A stretch of DNA of 32,877 nucleotides from Myxococcota bacterium. Lineage in GTDB: Bacteria > Myxococcota_A > UBA796 > UBA2385. A program made the translations under genes and the position numbers. The DNA lies in assembly GCA_023150805.1 (NCBI GenBank), contig JAKLKF010000081.1, positions 1 through 32,877 of the forward strand, in the 5' to 3' direction. How positions within the stretch are numbered: the first letter of the stretch is position 1; each line of letters opens with the position of its first letter. Positions 1 to 8,056 of this stretch are shown here, piece by piece. The notes below the pieces were generated by a model, which was given only the letters and a program-made list of their open reading frames with translations, made no database searches and had not been told where the DNA came from.

Positions 1-1151
1 GCGGCGAGGCGCGCGGCCTCCTCGGCGGCGCGGCGCTCGGCCTCGACCCGCGCGATGGCGGCCTGCTCCGCGGCCAGCTTGTCGGCCTCGGCCTGGGCGG
101 CCAGGCGGGCCCTCTCCTGCTCGGCGGCCAGGCGGGCCTGCTCGGCGCGGGCGGCGGCGGCGGCCTCGGCCTGGACCCGCGCGGTGGCGACGGCGTCGTG
201 GGAGGCGAAGGCCAGCACCCGCGCGGAGTAGCGCGTCCCCTTGTTGGTGACCTGGGGCCGCACGCACCACTCGTCGGCGCGCAAGGCCAGGGTCGCCCCG
301 CCCAGGTCGGCCCCGCCGATGCCCGTGCTGGTGCGCGCGGCGCCCTGGGCGCTCTGCATGGCCGCGTCGCGGGCCGCCTGCTCGCTCTTGGCGCTGTCGG
401 CCGCGCCGACCACGAAGACGCCGTCCTCGGCCCGCGGTGGCGCCTCGACCCACGCCGGGCAGGCGTCCACGTCGCCCTGGGTGTAGGGCGTGGGGCTGAG
501 CTTGAAGGCGAAGTAGACCGGGTTGGGGAACTCGGCGGCCCGCTGCCACTCTGCGCTGCGGGCCAGGTCCACCCCGCCGGTGACGCCCGCCTGGGGGGCC
601 GTGCCCGACGCGCTGACCGCCGTGTTGTTGCTGGCCTGGTGGAACAGACCGCCGGTTCCCTGGATGAACTCGCTGACGTAGCGGTCGCTGCACTGGTCGG
701 GCTGGGACTTGCAGCAGGCGGCGAAGGCGGCCGGGTCGGGGATGTCGGCCACCATCTTGCCGGTCAGCACGTACTGGGCGCGCGCGGTCCGCGCCTGTGC
801 GTGGCTGCCCTCGGCCTGGGCGACGACGGGGATGCCCAGCCGCGCGCCGATCTCCGAGCTGACGTTGAGGTTCTCGCTGTAGGAGACCCCACCACCGTCC
901 ACGAAGCGCCAGGTGATGTGCGTGGAGCAGGCCAGCTTCATCGTGTTCGACTCGTCCAGGTCGGTGGCGCCCGTCGCGACGAAGCGGCCCAGGTAGCCCG
1001 AGGGGTCGGTGTCGAAGGTGTTGCGCAGGTAGACGCTGGAGGACGAGACCAGGCCGGCGGGGCGCTCGACCAGGGTGGGCTCCTTCGGGCCGCAGCCGGT
1101 GAGCGCCGCGGCCAGGGACACGACGGGCAGGACCGATGAGGCACGGCGCAC
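1..1151 (-). CDS. LPP20-like outer-membrane lipoprotein with Ala-rich helical tail (3' end outside window)
   Basis: I read a GTG start at 1151-1149 behind AGGAG. The protein begins VRRASSVLPVVSLAAALTGC, a lipoprotein signal with lipobox LTGC, so it should be lipid-anchored after export. The middle has paired Cys (FAACCKSQPDQC) and a stretch with VVGAADSAKSEQAARDAA, which resembles the LPP20 fold found in many small envelope lipoproteins. The last visible ~75 residues are dominated by Ala, Glu, Arg and Gln, as in a long charged helix or coiled coil, and the frame stays open to the window edge. The gene is divergent from the ATP-grasp gene at 1249, so the 97 bases between them should hold both promoters. 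Function is unknown. Lipoprotein export is well supported; the LPP20 relation is an inference. Confidence 0.75.
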   Translation of the reverse strand, partial: MRRASSVLPVVSLAAALTGCGPKEPTLVERPAGLVSSSSVYLRNTFDTDPSGYLGRFVATGATDLDESNTMKLACSTHITWRFVDGGGVSYSENLNVSSEIGARLGIPVVAQAEGSHAQARTARAQYVLTGKMVADIPDPAAFAACCKSQPDQCSDRYVSEFIQGTGGLFHQASNNTAVSASGTAPQAGVTGGVDLARSAEWQRAAEFPNPVYFAFKLSPTPYTQGDVDACPAWVEAPPRAEDGVFVVGAADSAKSEQAARDAAMQSAQGAARTSTGIGGADLGGATLALRADEWCVRPQVTNKGTRYSARVLAFASHDAVATARVQAEAAAAARAEQARLAAEQERARLAAQAEADKLAAEQAAIARVEAERRAAEEAARLA

Positions 1152-1248
1152 GGGAGGCTCCTGGGACGGCGGGGGCCTAACGCGCCCGGGGGCGGCCGCT
1201 CACCGGGCCCGCCGGCGCGGTATGGTCGGCGCCGCCCCAGGAGCGGTG

Positions 1249-2487
1249 ATGTCTCGCAACCTCGTCTACGTCGCGCCCTTCCCCAAGGAGACCACCCTGC
1301 GCTTCGCGCGGGCGCTCGCCGGCCTGCAGGACGTCCGCCTGCTCGGCGTCTTCCAGGAGGCCCCCCAGGGCGAGGCGCGGGCCCTGTTCCACGACGCCGA
1401 GGTGGTCGCCAACGCCACCGATCCGCAGCAGGTCGCCGACGCCGTGCGCCGCCTGGCCGCGCGCCACGGCCCCGTGCACCGCCTGCTCGGCATCCTGGAG
1501 GACCTGCAGGTCCAGCTCGCCCAGGTGCGCGAGCTGCTGGGCGTCGAGGGCCCGGACGTCGCCACGGCGAGCGCCTTCCGCGACAAGGCCCACATGAAGG
1601 ACCGGCTGCGCGCCGCCGGCCTGCCCTGCGCGCGGCACATGCTGCTGCGCGGCGACGCCGAGGCGTGGAGCTTCGCCGACCAGGTCGGCTACCCCCTGGT
1701 CCTCAAGCCGCCGTCGGGGGCCGGCTGCCGGGCCACGTACCGGGTCTCCTCGCCGCAGGAGCTGCACCGGGTGCTGGCCGAGATCCGCCCCGGGCCGACC
1801 CGCCTGGTCCTGGCCGAGGAGTTCCTGGTCGGCGCCGAGCACAGCTTCGAGACCCTCACCATCGGCGGCCGGGTCGTGTTCTCCTCGACCACCCGCTACT
1901 ACCCCAGCCCGCTCGAGGTCATGGAGAACGACTGGATCCAGTGGGCGGTGGTGCTGCCACGCGACGTCTCGGGCCCCGAGTACCAGGGGGTGCCCGCGCT
2001 GGGGCGGGACGCGGTCGCGGCCCTGGGCCTGCGGACCGGCATGACCCACATGGAGTGGTTCCGGCGCCCCGACGGCAGCCTGGCCATCGGCGAGATCGCC
2101 GCCCGACCGCCGGGCGCGCGCATCGTCGACGTCACCGGGTTGGGCCACGTCGACGCCCAGGGCCGCAGCGTCGACCTGTACCGGGCCTGGGCCCGGGCGG
2201 TGGTGGACGAGGCCTTCGACGGCCCCTGGACCCGCCGCTACGCCGTCGGCGTCGCCTTCCTGCGGGGGCAGGGGCAGGGGCGCATCACGGCGGTCGAGGG
2301 GCTGGACGAGGCGCAGCGCAAGATGGGCGCCCTGGTCGTGGACGCGAAGCTGCCCCAGGTCGGCTGGATGCGCAGCGAGAGCTACGAGGGCGAGGGCACG
2401 GTCATCGTGCGCCACGAGGACACCGAGGTCGTCAAGCGCGCGATCTTCGAGCTGATCACCACGGTGAAGGTCCGCTACGAGCGCTGA
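1249..2487 (+). CDS. ATP-grasp family ligase, paralogue A
   Basis: The 412-residue protein starts at an ATG six bases after AGGAG; more upstream starts in the open frame have no such site. A Rossmann-like N-terminal part (1-105) is followed by an ATP-grasp fold. DKAHMKDRLRAAGLP (~112-126) is the usual entry helix, YPLVLKPPSGAG (~148-159, K153) is the nucleotide-binding strand and loop, and HMEWF followed by GEIAARPPG gives the acidic metal-binding end. The family forms acyl-phosphates from carboxylates and joins them to amines or thiols; the substrate here cannot be read from sequence. The canonical Asn after the metal-binding Glu is replaced (E-I-A). It is clearly paralogous to the convergent gene ending at 2524: both have GLDEAQR near the C-terminus and E-I-A/G-ARPPG. 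It probably belongs to the same pathway although transcribed separately. Confidence 0.85.
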   Translation: MSRNLVYVAPFPKETTLRFARALAGLQDVRLLGVFQEAPQGEARALFHDAEVVANATDPQQVADAVRRLAARHGPVHRLLGILEDLQVQLAQVRELLGVEGPDVATASAFRDKAHMKDRLRAAGLPCARHMLLRGDAEAWSFADQVGYPLVLKPPSGAGCRATYRVSSPQELHRVLAEIRPGPTRLVLAEEFLVGAEHSFETLTIGGRVVFSSTTRYYPSPLEVMENDWIQWAVVLPRDVSGPEYQGVPALGRDAVAALGLRTGMTHMEWFRRPDGSLAIGEIAARPPGARIVDVTGLGHVDAQGRSVDLYRAWARAVVDEAFDGPWTRRYAVGVAFLRGQGQGRITAVEGLDEAQRKMGALVVDAKLPQVGWMRSESYEGEGTVIVRHEDTEVVKRAIFELITTVKVRYER

Positions 2488-2498
2488 ACCCGGCCGGA

Positions 2499-2518
2499 CG
2501 CCGGGCGGGCGCCCGGCG
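2499..2518. terminator. Bidirectional hairpin between convergent ATP-grasp genes
   Basis: CGCCGGGC and GCCCGGCG form a perfect 8-bp stem around a GGGC loop. It lies in the 36 bases between two converging stop codons, so it can end transcription from both sides. There is no T-run on either strand, which is common for terminators in such G+C-rich genomes. Confidence 0.6.
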
Positions 2519-2523
2519 CGGTC

Positions 2524-3750
2524 TCAGCCGGCGTGCAGGCGGACCGTCCGGCCGATGTCGGCCAGGATCTCGCGGGCCGCGTCGAAGTCGGGGTGGCGGA
2601 CCCACACGGCGGCGTTCGCCAGGTAGCCCGCGCCGACGGGCTGGGTGGGCTGGCCGGGCTGGGGCAGGTTGGCCCGCCAGATGTGCGGCCCGTGGCGCCG
2701 CTGGGCCTCGTCCAGGCCGCTGTAGCCCCGCACCGTGCCGTCCCGGTCCGGACGGATCGCCACCAGGCCGCCGGCCATGCGCGAGCCCTCCAGGTCGTGC
2801 ACGTCGCCCCAGCAGACCGCGCGGGCCCACTCGGTGTACAGATCCCGGCCCAGCACCTCGCAGTACAGATCCCAGACGTTCACGCCCGGCGGCCGGGCCC
2901 CGATCTCGCTGAACTTCAGGCCCTGCGGGCCGAAGAACCACTCCATGTGGGTCGGGCTGGTGCGGATCCCCAGGGCCTGCACCACCCGGCGGCCGAACTG
3001 GCGCAGCTCCTGGTAGCCGGGCGCGTCCAGCCGGTTGGTCGTCACGATCATCGGCGAGACGTCCCGGTCGCGCATCGCCGGCAGGACGTTGGGGTAGTAG
3101 TGGCTGACGGCCTCGAAGACCACCCGCCCGCCGACGGTGAGCGTGTCGAAGAAGCCCTCGTGCCCCTGGAGGAACTCCTCGGCCGAGAAGGGCGTCGGAC
3201 GGACCGCCAGGCCGGTCTCGGCGATGGCCCGCGCCAGCTCGGCCTCGTCCGCGATCTTGTAGGTGTGGGCGGCGCCCGCGCCGGCGCGGGGCTTGAGCAC
3301 CACCGGGAAGCCGACCTCGGCCACGAAGGCGCGCAGGTCCTCGGCCCGGTCGACCGCCCGCTGGCGGGCCACGGGGAAGCCCAGGCCCCCCAGGAAGTCC
3401 TTCATCTGGACCTTGTCGCGGCACAGGTCCACCGTGCGGCTGGACAGACCGGGGATGCCGGTCTCCTCCCGCACCTGGGCGGCGCAGATCATGTGCGCCT
3501 CGACCACGGCCTCCAGGCGGTGGACCCAGGGGCCGCGGGCCTGGATGCGGCGGGTCGCGGCGGTGACCTGGTCGACGTCGGTGACGTTGCCCACCTCCTC
3601 GTAGGCGTCGAGCAGGCTCCGCACCTCGGGGTCGAGCTGGTGGGCGGGCGCGTCGCCGATCCCGGTGACCATGGCGCCGACCTGCTTGAGGCCACGCACG
3701 AAGCGCCGCTGGTTGGCCGGGAAGTGCGGGGCGAGGAAGATGACGTGCAC
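2524..3750 (-). CDS. ATP-grasp family ligase, paralogue B
   Basis: The 408-residue product starts at GTG 3750-3748 behind GGGAGG and begins MHVIFLAPHFPANQRRFVRG, a Rossmann-type first strand. CRDKVQMKDFLGGLGFPVAR (~110-129) leads into the ATP-grasp core, FPVVLKPRAGAGA (~148-160, K153) is the ATP-binding segment, and HMEWF plus FSEIGARPPG is the metal-binding end. Spacing of these motifs is the same as in the convergent paralogue at 1249-2487, and both share GLDEAQR. It is the last gene of a minus-strand run starting near 7955, 21 bases after the esterase gene stop. The expected reaction is ATP-dependent amide, ester or thioester formation; the substrate is unknown. Proximity to esterase and peptidase-like genes suggests that it makes what those hydrolases cleave, or the reverse. 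Confidence 0.85.
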   Translation of the reverse strand: MHVIFLAPHFPANQRRFVRGLKQVGAMVTGIGDAPAHQLDPEVRSLLDAYEEVGNVTDVDQVTAATRRIQARGPWVHRLEAVVEAHMICAAQVREETGIPGLSSRTVDLCRDKVQMKDFLGGLGFPVARQRAVDRAEDLRAFVAEVGFPVVLKPRAGAGAAHTYKIADEAELARAIAETGLAVRPTPFSAEEFLQGHEGFFDTLTVGGRVVFEAVSHYYPNVLPAMRDRDVSPMIVTTNRLDAPGYQELRQFGRRVVQALGIRTSPTHMEWFFGPQGLKFSEIGARPPGVNVWDLYCEVLGRDLYTEWARAVCWGDVHDLEGSRMAGGLVAIRPDRDGTVRGYSGLDEAQRRHGPHIWRANLPQPGQPTQPVGAGYLANAAVWVRHPDFDAAREILADIGRTVRLHAG

Positions 3751-3771
3751 AGTGCCTCCCTGGGGCGGGCG

Positions 3772-4509
3772 TCAGATCAGCTTGTCGAGGAAGAGGGGCA
3801 GCATGCTCCGCCAGGTCGGCCAGTCGTGGTGCACGTCGTGCCCCCACAGCTCGAGCTGGGCAGGCACGCCCTTGGACTGCAGGATCTGCACCAGTCGGTC
3901 GGACTCCCAGGGGGCTTCGAAGCGCCCCTGGCCGGTCGCGATGACGAAGCGCACCTGGCGCAGCGCCTGCAGGATGGTCCCCTCCCCCAGGTGCGGCAGG
4001 AAGTAGAGCGGCTGGTGGAAGTAGTAGTCCTCGTCGCGGTGCTCGCCCATCCACCGGTCGAAGTCGTAGGTCCCGCTCATCGCGACCACCAGCTTGAACC
4101 ACTCGGGGTGGCGCGTGGCGACCGTGACGGCGTTGAAGGCGCCCAGGCTGGCGCCCGCCGCGACGAAGCCCTTGTAGCCCTGGCAGTCGCGCTCGACGTG
4201 GGGCAGCAGCTCCTGGACGAGGTACTGGTCGAAGCGGGCCTGCAACCAGCTCTTGTGCCAGGGGCGGGCCTGCGGGTCCAGCCAGGCCTGCTTGCTGATG
4301 CTGCCCACGCTGTACAGCTTGATGCGCTCGGCCTCGATGAGGGGGGCCAGGGCGCTCACCAGGTGGAAGCGCTCGCACTCCTCGAAGTCGCCGCCGGCGG
4401 TGGGGAACAGGATCACCGGCACGCCGAAGCTGCCCCAGCAGGCGACGTCCATGCTCCGGCCCAGGCTCGGGCTCTGCCAGGACCAGGTGCGCTTGGGCAG
4501 CGGGCTCAT
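3772..4509 (-). CDS. Putative esterase, alpha/beta-hydrolase fold (esterase D-like)
   Basis: I chose the ATG at 4509-4507 because it overlaps the preceding stop as ATGA; the longer open frame upstream is shadow sequence. The 245-residue protein has no signal peptide. VPVILFPTAGGDFEECERF (~30-48) is the strand and oxyanion region, GASLGAF (119-125) is the nucleophile elbow with Ser121, and GHDVHHDWPTW (~223-233) supplies the catalytic His. This matches the PF00756-type esterase family (esterase D, Fes, mycolyltransferase-like). It is cytoplasmic and translationally coupled to the upstream ATP-grasp gene, and 21 bases precede the downstream ATP-grasp gene. It probably hydrolyses or transfers an acyl group in the same pathway. 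Substrate unknown. Confidence 0.85.
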   Translation of the reverse strand: MSPLPKRTWSWQSPSLGRSMDVACWGSFGVPVILFPTAGGDFEECERFHLVSALAPLIEAERIKLYSVGSISKQAWLDPQARPWHKSWLQARFDQYLVQELLPHVERDCQGYKGFVAAGASLGAFNAVTVATRHPEWFKLVVAMSGTYDFDRWMGEHRDEDYYFHQPLYFLPHLGEGTILQALRQVRFVIATGQGRFEAPWESDRLVQILQSKGVPAQLELWGHDVHHDWPTWRSMLPLFLDKLI

Positions 4510-5774
4510 CCGGCCGCCCCCGCGCGGTCCGCGGCCAGCCGGTCGCCCTCGGTGCGACACCAGAACTGGACCAGGCCGTAGAAGTGGTCCGTGAACTGGT
4601 CGATCTCGTGTGCCGGGTAGAGCGCTGCCACCTTCAGCCGCACCACCTCCTTGAAGCGGGGCGAGGAGAAGTAGTCCAGCGCCACCTGGTCCAGGGCGGC
4701 GAGGTGCTCCTGGCAGAAGGCGGCGAAGCGGTCGGCGTCGAAGTGCTCACGGGCCAGCTCGTCGTAGCGCAGGAGCTTGTCCTCGAAGCTGCCGGGCTCG
4801 TCGGCGATGGCCAGGAAGCGCTCCCAGCGGGTGTCCAGGTTGGGCTTGCGCTTGGTCGCGGCGCAGAACAGGCTCCAGCGCAGCAGGGCCTTCACCAGCT
4901 CGGGGAAGTAGTAGTGCAGGCTGGTGACCTGGCTGTCCGGGCAGGCGTTGGCGAAGTCGATGGGGTGCAGCACGCCGCCGGATCGCAGCATCTCGCAGGA
5001 GTTGAAGTCCCAGTTGAAGAAGGCGTTGATCACCCGGCAGGTGCGGGTGGCCGTCATCCACTGGTCCCCGGGCAGGAAGTGGAAGTCGACGACATAGCGG
5101 GCGTGCAGCGGCGCGTCGGGGTCGTAGCGGACGATCAGCACCTGGGGGCCGACGCCGATCGCACGCACGAACAGATCCCAGTCCTTCACCCCCGCCTGCA
5201 GGTGCTGGACGCGCTCGGCGCTGGCGTCGTAGGCCGCGTGCAGGCTCTTGCCGTCGGTGACCCGCTTCACCCCGACCCAGCCGCCGCCGTCGTAGGGCTT
5301 GAGGAAGGCGGGGTAGCCCACCTGCTCGCCCACCTTGCCCAGGTCGAACAGCTTGCCGTAGCGGCGCACGGTGACGCCGATGTCACCCTCGGCCTCGCGG
5401 GGGTCCTTGGGGGGGATCATCCAGGTCTTGGGGATGGGGAAGCCCAGCTTCATCATCGCGCAGTAGCTGGTGTGCTTCTCGAAGCTCTGGATCGCCCAGG
5501 GGTTGTTGAGGACGTAGGTGCCGTCCATCAGGGAGATCTTCTTCACCCACTCCCGCGTCAGGGGGTACCAGTGGGTGATGCGGTCGAGCACGACGTCGTA
5601 CTTGGGCGTGTACTGGAGATCGTAGGGCTCCATCGTCACGCGCTCGGTGGCGAAGCGCACGGTGTCCTCGCCCAGGCCCAGGTGCAGGTCCATGCGGGAG
5701 AGGATGTCCTCGAAGGCGGCGGGCCAGCAGAGGTCAGCGCCGAGGGAGAGGCCGATGTTGCGGGTCTGGTCCAT
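4506..5774 (-). CDS. ATP-grasp domain protein, divergent from paralogues A and B
   Basis: The 422-residue protein starts at ATG 5774-5772; no strong ribosome binding site is visible in the C-rich leader. The N-terminal part is distinctive (DVVLDRITHWYPLTREWVKK, ~60-79). VGYPAFLKPYDGGGWVGVK (~152-170, K159) is the ATP-grasp nucleotide-binding strand and glycine loop. CRVINAFFNWDFNSCE, followed by FANACPD, occupies the position of the metal-binding end. I recognise the fold but not a named enzyme. It is not a close copy of the other two ATP-grasp proteins, so it probably acts on a different carboxylate or in a different step. It sits between two esterase genes: 49 bases after the Fes-like gene and overlapping the next esterase by ATGA. 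Cytoplasmic. Confidence 0.75.
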   Translation of the reverse strand: MDQTRNIGLSLGADLCWPAAFEDILSRMDLHLGLGEDTVRFATERVTMEPYDLQYTPKYDVVLDRITHWYPLTREWVKKISLMDGTYVLNNPWAIQSFEKHTSYCAMMKLGFPIPKTWMIPPKDPREAEGDIGVTVRRYGKLFDLGKVGEQVGYPAFLKPYDGGGWVGVKRVTDGKSLHAAYDASAERVQHLQAGVKDWDLFVRAIGVGPQVLIVRYDPDAPLHARYVVDFHFLPGDQWMTATRTCRVINAFFNWDFNSCEMLRSGGVLHPIDFANACPDSQVTSLHYYFPELVKALLRWSLFCAATKRKPNLDTRWERFLAIADEPGSFEDKLLRYDELAREHFDADRFAAFCQEHLAALDQVALDYFSSPRFKEVVRLKVAALYPAHEIDQFTDHFYGLVQFWCRTEGDRLAADRAGAAG

Positions 5775-5823
5775 GGGTCCACGTCGGAGGAGGGGAGGGG
5801 AGGCAGGAGGGGGCGGGGGGCGC

Positions 5824-6975
5824 TCAGTCGTACACCATCCACAGGTAGCCGGGGAAGAGCCACGTCAGGCCCTCCCGCAAGCGGTCGCGCCAGCAGATCC
5901 AGTTGTGGCCGTCGTCGCTCTCGGTGAAGCGCAGCTCGAGGCCGCCGCGGCGCATCAGGGGCACCAGGCCGCGGTTGTAGGCGATGAGCGACTCGAAGCG
6001 GCCGCAGCTCATGTAGACCCGGGCGCCGATGCGGCCGGGGTCGACGCGGTACTGGTTGACGAAGGAGACGACCGGGTCCCACAGCGGCCCCCGGCCGTGC
6101 CCGCCGACGTCGGTGAACACGAAGCTGCCGGACTGCAGGAGCAGGCGGCCGAAGGCCTCGGGCCGGTTCCAGGCGGTCCACAGGCTGGCGACGCCGCCGA
6201 AGCTCGCCCCCATCAGCCCGCGCTCCTCGCGGTCCTGGCTGATCTTGTGGCGGGCCTGCAGCGCCGGCAGCACCTCGTCGACCAGGAACTCCGGCTGGCG
6301 CGGGTCGGCGCCGTACTCCCGGTTGCGCTCCACGCCGTCGGTGAACGCCACGATGAGGGGCTTGACCTCGTGCCAGTGGATCAGGTTGTCGAGGATGGCC
6401 AGGAAGCTGGCGTAGCGTCGGTAGTCCGAGCCGTCGTGGCAGATGAGCAGCGGGTAGCGCTTCCCCGGCCGGTACTCGTAGGGCAGGTAGACGACGATGG
6501 GGCGCTCGTCGCCGTACACGTCCGAGCGCAGGACGAAGCTCTCCAGCCGGCCGCGGCGCGCGGTCGGATCGCGCTTGACCCAGTGCGGCTCGTGGTAGCC
6601 GGGCATCGGGCAGACGCTGTTGCTGCCGAAGGGGTCGAAGGCCTGCCGCTGGTTGATCGGGTCGCGCAGCCACTGGGCCTGGCCGCCGCGCAGGACCTCG
6701 AACTTGTACTCGACCCGCGCGCCCTCGGGCAGGTCCAGCCGCAGGACGAAGGCCTTGCTGTCCGCCAGGCGTTGCAGGGGCTGGCGGGACTCCAGGCCGA
6801 AGATCCAGTGCACCAGGAACACCTGCTCGGCGGGCATGCCGTCCCAGAACAGGAAGGTGGCGTTCCGGCCGTCGCGCAGCGGCAGGTCGTGCGTGGAGAC
6901 GAAGGCGCGGAGCAGCTCGTCGGCGCGGCCGGGCTCGGCCCGCAGCCTCCCCTCCAGCTCGGCGATGGCGCTCAT
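5824..6975 (-). CDS. Enterochelin esterase-like hydrolase with N-terminal beta-sandwich domain
   Basis: The ATG at 6975-6973 overlaps the preceding stop as ATGA, giving 383 residues. Residues ~35-135 contain VEYKFEVLRG and WLRDPINQRQAFDPFG, typical of the immunoglobulin-like or CBM48-like domain that precedes the hydrolase in Fes-type enzymes. The C-terminal half is an alpha/beta hydrolase: RPIVVYLPYEY, LLICHDGSDY, GLMGASFGG with nucleophile Ser258, and ESDDGHNW with the catalytic His. Known Fes enzymes cleave ester bonds of iron-loaded enterobactin. Nothing else here looks like siderophore synthesis or uptake, so a different ester substrate is more likely. There is no signal peptide. It is the second gene of the minus-strand run and is coupled to the S51-like gene. 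Confidence 0.85.
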   Translation of the reverse strand: MSAIAELEGRLRAEPGRADELLRAFVSTHDLPLRDGRNATFLFWDGMPAEQVFLVHWIFGLESRQPLQRLADSKAFVLRLDLPEGARVEYKFEVLRGGQAQWLRDPINQRQAFDPFGSNSVCPMPGYHEPHWVKRDPTARRGRLESFVLRSDVYGDERPIVVYLPYEYRPGKRYPLLICHDGSDYRRYASFLAILDNLIHWHEVKPLIVAFTDGVERNREYGADPRQPEFLVDEVLPALQARHKISQDREERGLMGASFGGVASLWTAWNRPEAFGRLLLQSGSFVFTDVGGHGRGPLWDPVVSFVNQYRVDPGRIGARVYMSCGRFESLIAYNRGLVPLMRRGGLELRFTESDDGHNWICWRDRLREGLTWLFPGYLWMVYD

Positions 6976-7955
6976 CGGGCCCCTCCGGCGGCGGGCAGCG
7001 CGGTGACGCTGCCGTCCGTGCCCAGCTCCCGCGCGCTGCCCGGGGTGCCCAGGTCGACCAGCTCGCAGCCGTCCGCGGTGGCGTGGACCTCCACGCAGGC
7101 GCCGTTGTCCAGCGTGAGGCAGCGCGCGGGGTGCAGCCGGGTGGCCAGGCGGTGGACGCGGTCGGCGTCCTCCAGGCGCAGGCGACGGCCGGCGTGGGGG
7201 AAGAGGGCCAGCCCGCGGAACAGGCCCAGGCCGCGGTCGAGGATCTCGGGGTCGCCCGAGCCCTCGGGCGGGTCGTCGTAGAAGAGCACGATGCGCTCGC
7301 TGCACACCATGGCGCCCCCGCTCCAGGCCGCGACCAGCCCGCCGCGCTCCAGCAGCTCGCGGCTGAGGTCGTCCAGGCCGAAGAAGACCATGCGGTTGAG
7401 CAGGATCGCCACGTGGCCGCCGGCGACGAGCATGCCCTCGCAGTCGGCCAGCCAGGCGCGCGCCTTGTCGTGCAGGGCGGCCACCTCGGGCAGCTCCCAG
7501 GGCCGCAGGCTGCGCGGGAAGGCGGCCCGCACCTCGTCCAGGCGCTGGAGCACGCGCTTGTCGAGGGTGCGCACCGCGGCGCGGGCGTAGGCGATCTCCT
7601 CGGCCTGGATGCCCTTGTCATGGATGGCCCGGGACTCCAGCTCCTCCAGCACGTGGGCGACGCCGCGCAGCTCGATCTGGTAGGCGCGCTTGAGCGCGGC
7701 GATGCGCTGCTGGCGGCGGTGCCACTCCTCGGCCAGGCCGGGCTCGTGCTGCGACAGGTCGTCGAACCAGCGGTACAGCGGCAGGTGCACCAGGGGCCGC
7801 TTGACCGCGGCGGCCAGGGGGCCCAGGTGGCCCTCGTCGTAGCGCCAGCCCGCGCTGACGACGGCCAGCGGGCCGCGCACGCCCGCCCGGTCCAGCATCG
7901 CCGGCAGGTTGGGCTCGGGGTGCTGGGGGCCGAGGAGGACGATGCGTCCGGGCAT
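6972..7955 (-). CDS. Peptidase S51 / cyanophycinase-like, class I glutamine amidotransferase-fold protein
   Basis: This is the first gene of the minus-strand run (327 residues, ATG 7955-7953). MPGRIVLLGPQ begins a Rossmann-like strand; CEGMLVAGGHVAILLNRM (~172-189) and LVAAWSGGAMVCSERIVLF (~207-225) match the GG(N/H) strand and the nucleophile turn of the S51 and type 1 glutamine amidotransferase-like families. The likely nucleophile is Ser212 in WSGGA, where family members often have G-x-S-A-G. S51 enzymes cleave dipeptides after Asp or degrade cyanophycin, an ATP-grasp-made polymer, so co-location with three ATP-grasp genes is suggestive. A helical insertion (~70-160) lies before the nucleophile. 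The altered elbow means the activity is uncertain; it could be a non-hydrolytic relative. No signal peptide. Confidence 0.65.
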   Translation of the reverse strand: MPGRIVLLGPQHPEPNLPAMLDRAGVRGPLAVVSAGWRYDEGHLGPLAAAVKRPLVHLPLYRWFDDLSQHEPGLAEEWHRRQQRIAALKRAYQIELRGVAHVLEELESRAIHDKGIQAEEIAYARAAVRTLDKRVLQRLDEVRAAFPRSLRPWELPEVAALHDKARAWLADCEGMLVAGGHVAILLNRMVFFGLDDLSRELLERGGLVAAWSGGAMVCSERIVLFYDDPPEGSGDPEILDRGLGLFRGLALFPHAGRRLRLEDADRVHRLATRLHPARCLTLDNGACVEVHATADGCELVDLGTPGSARELGTDGSVTALPAAGGAR

Positions 7956-7960
7956 GGGCT

Positions 7961-7993
7961 CGCGGGGGGGCGGGGCGGGGCGGGGCGGGGCGG
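7961..7993. repeat. G-rich tract with tandem GGGGC repeats
   Basis: About four to five copies of GGGGC follow a run of seven G in the 101-base divergent gap between the S51-like gene and a lipoprotein gene. Spaced runs of four G on the plus strand could fold into a G-quadruplex. Lying just upstream of the minus-strand operon start, it may affect its expression or vary by slippage. Any function is inference. Confidence 0.5.
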
Positions 7994-8056
7994 TCTTGTA
8001 CCGCGCGGCGGGCCGACTGTGCCAGGATGCCGGGCGGCCCTCACCACGGAGACGTC

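Noticed and set aside
2456..4378. A 640-codon minus-strand frame across the ATP-grasp B and esterase genes
   Set aside because: It is a second frame of the same region with Arg/Pro/Gly-rich sequence and no motifs.
2533..4581. A 682-codon plus-strand frame antisense to the esterase and ATP-grasp genes
   Set aside because: Composition is that of an antisense shadow; the minus-strand genes have clear catalytic motifs and ribosome binding sites.
5824..6975. Siderophore (enterobactin) release by the Fes-like esterase
   Set aside because: No siderophore synthesis, receptor or ABC transport genes are present, so family membership alone does not support this role.
1249..7955. Cyanophycin synthesis and degradation cluster
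   Set aside because: The ATP-grasp proteins are about 410-420 residues, far shorter than cyanophycin synthetase, and lack its Mur-ligase-like half; the S51-like protein has an atypical nucleophile turn.
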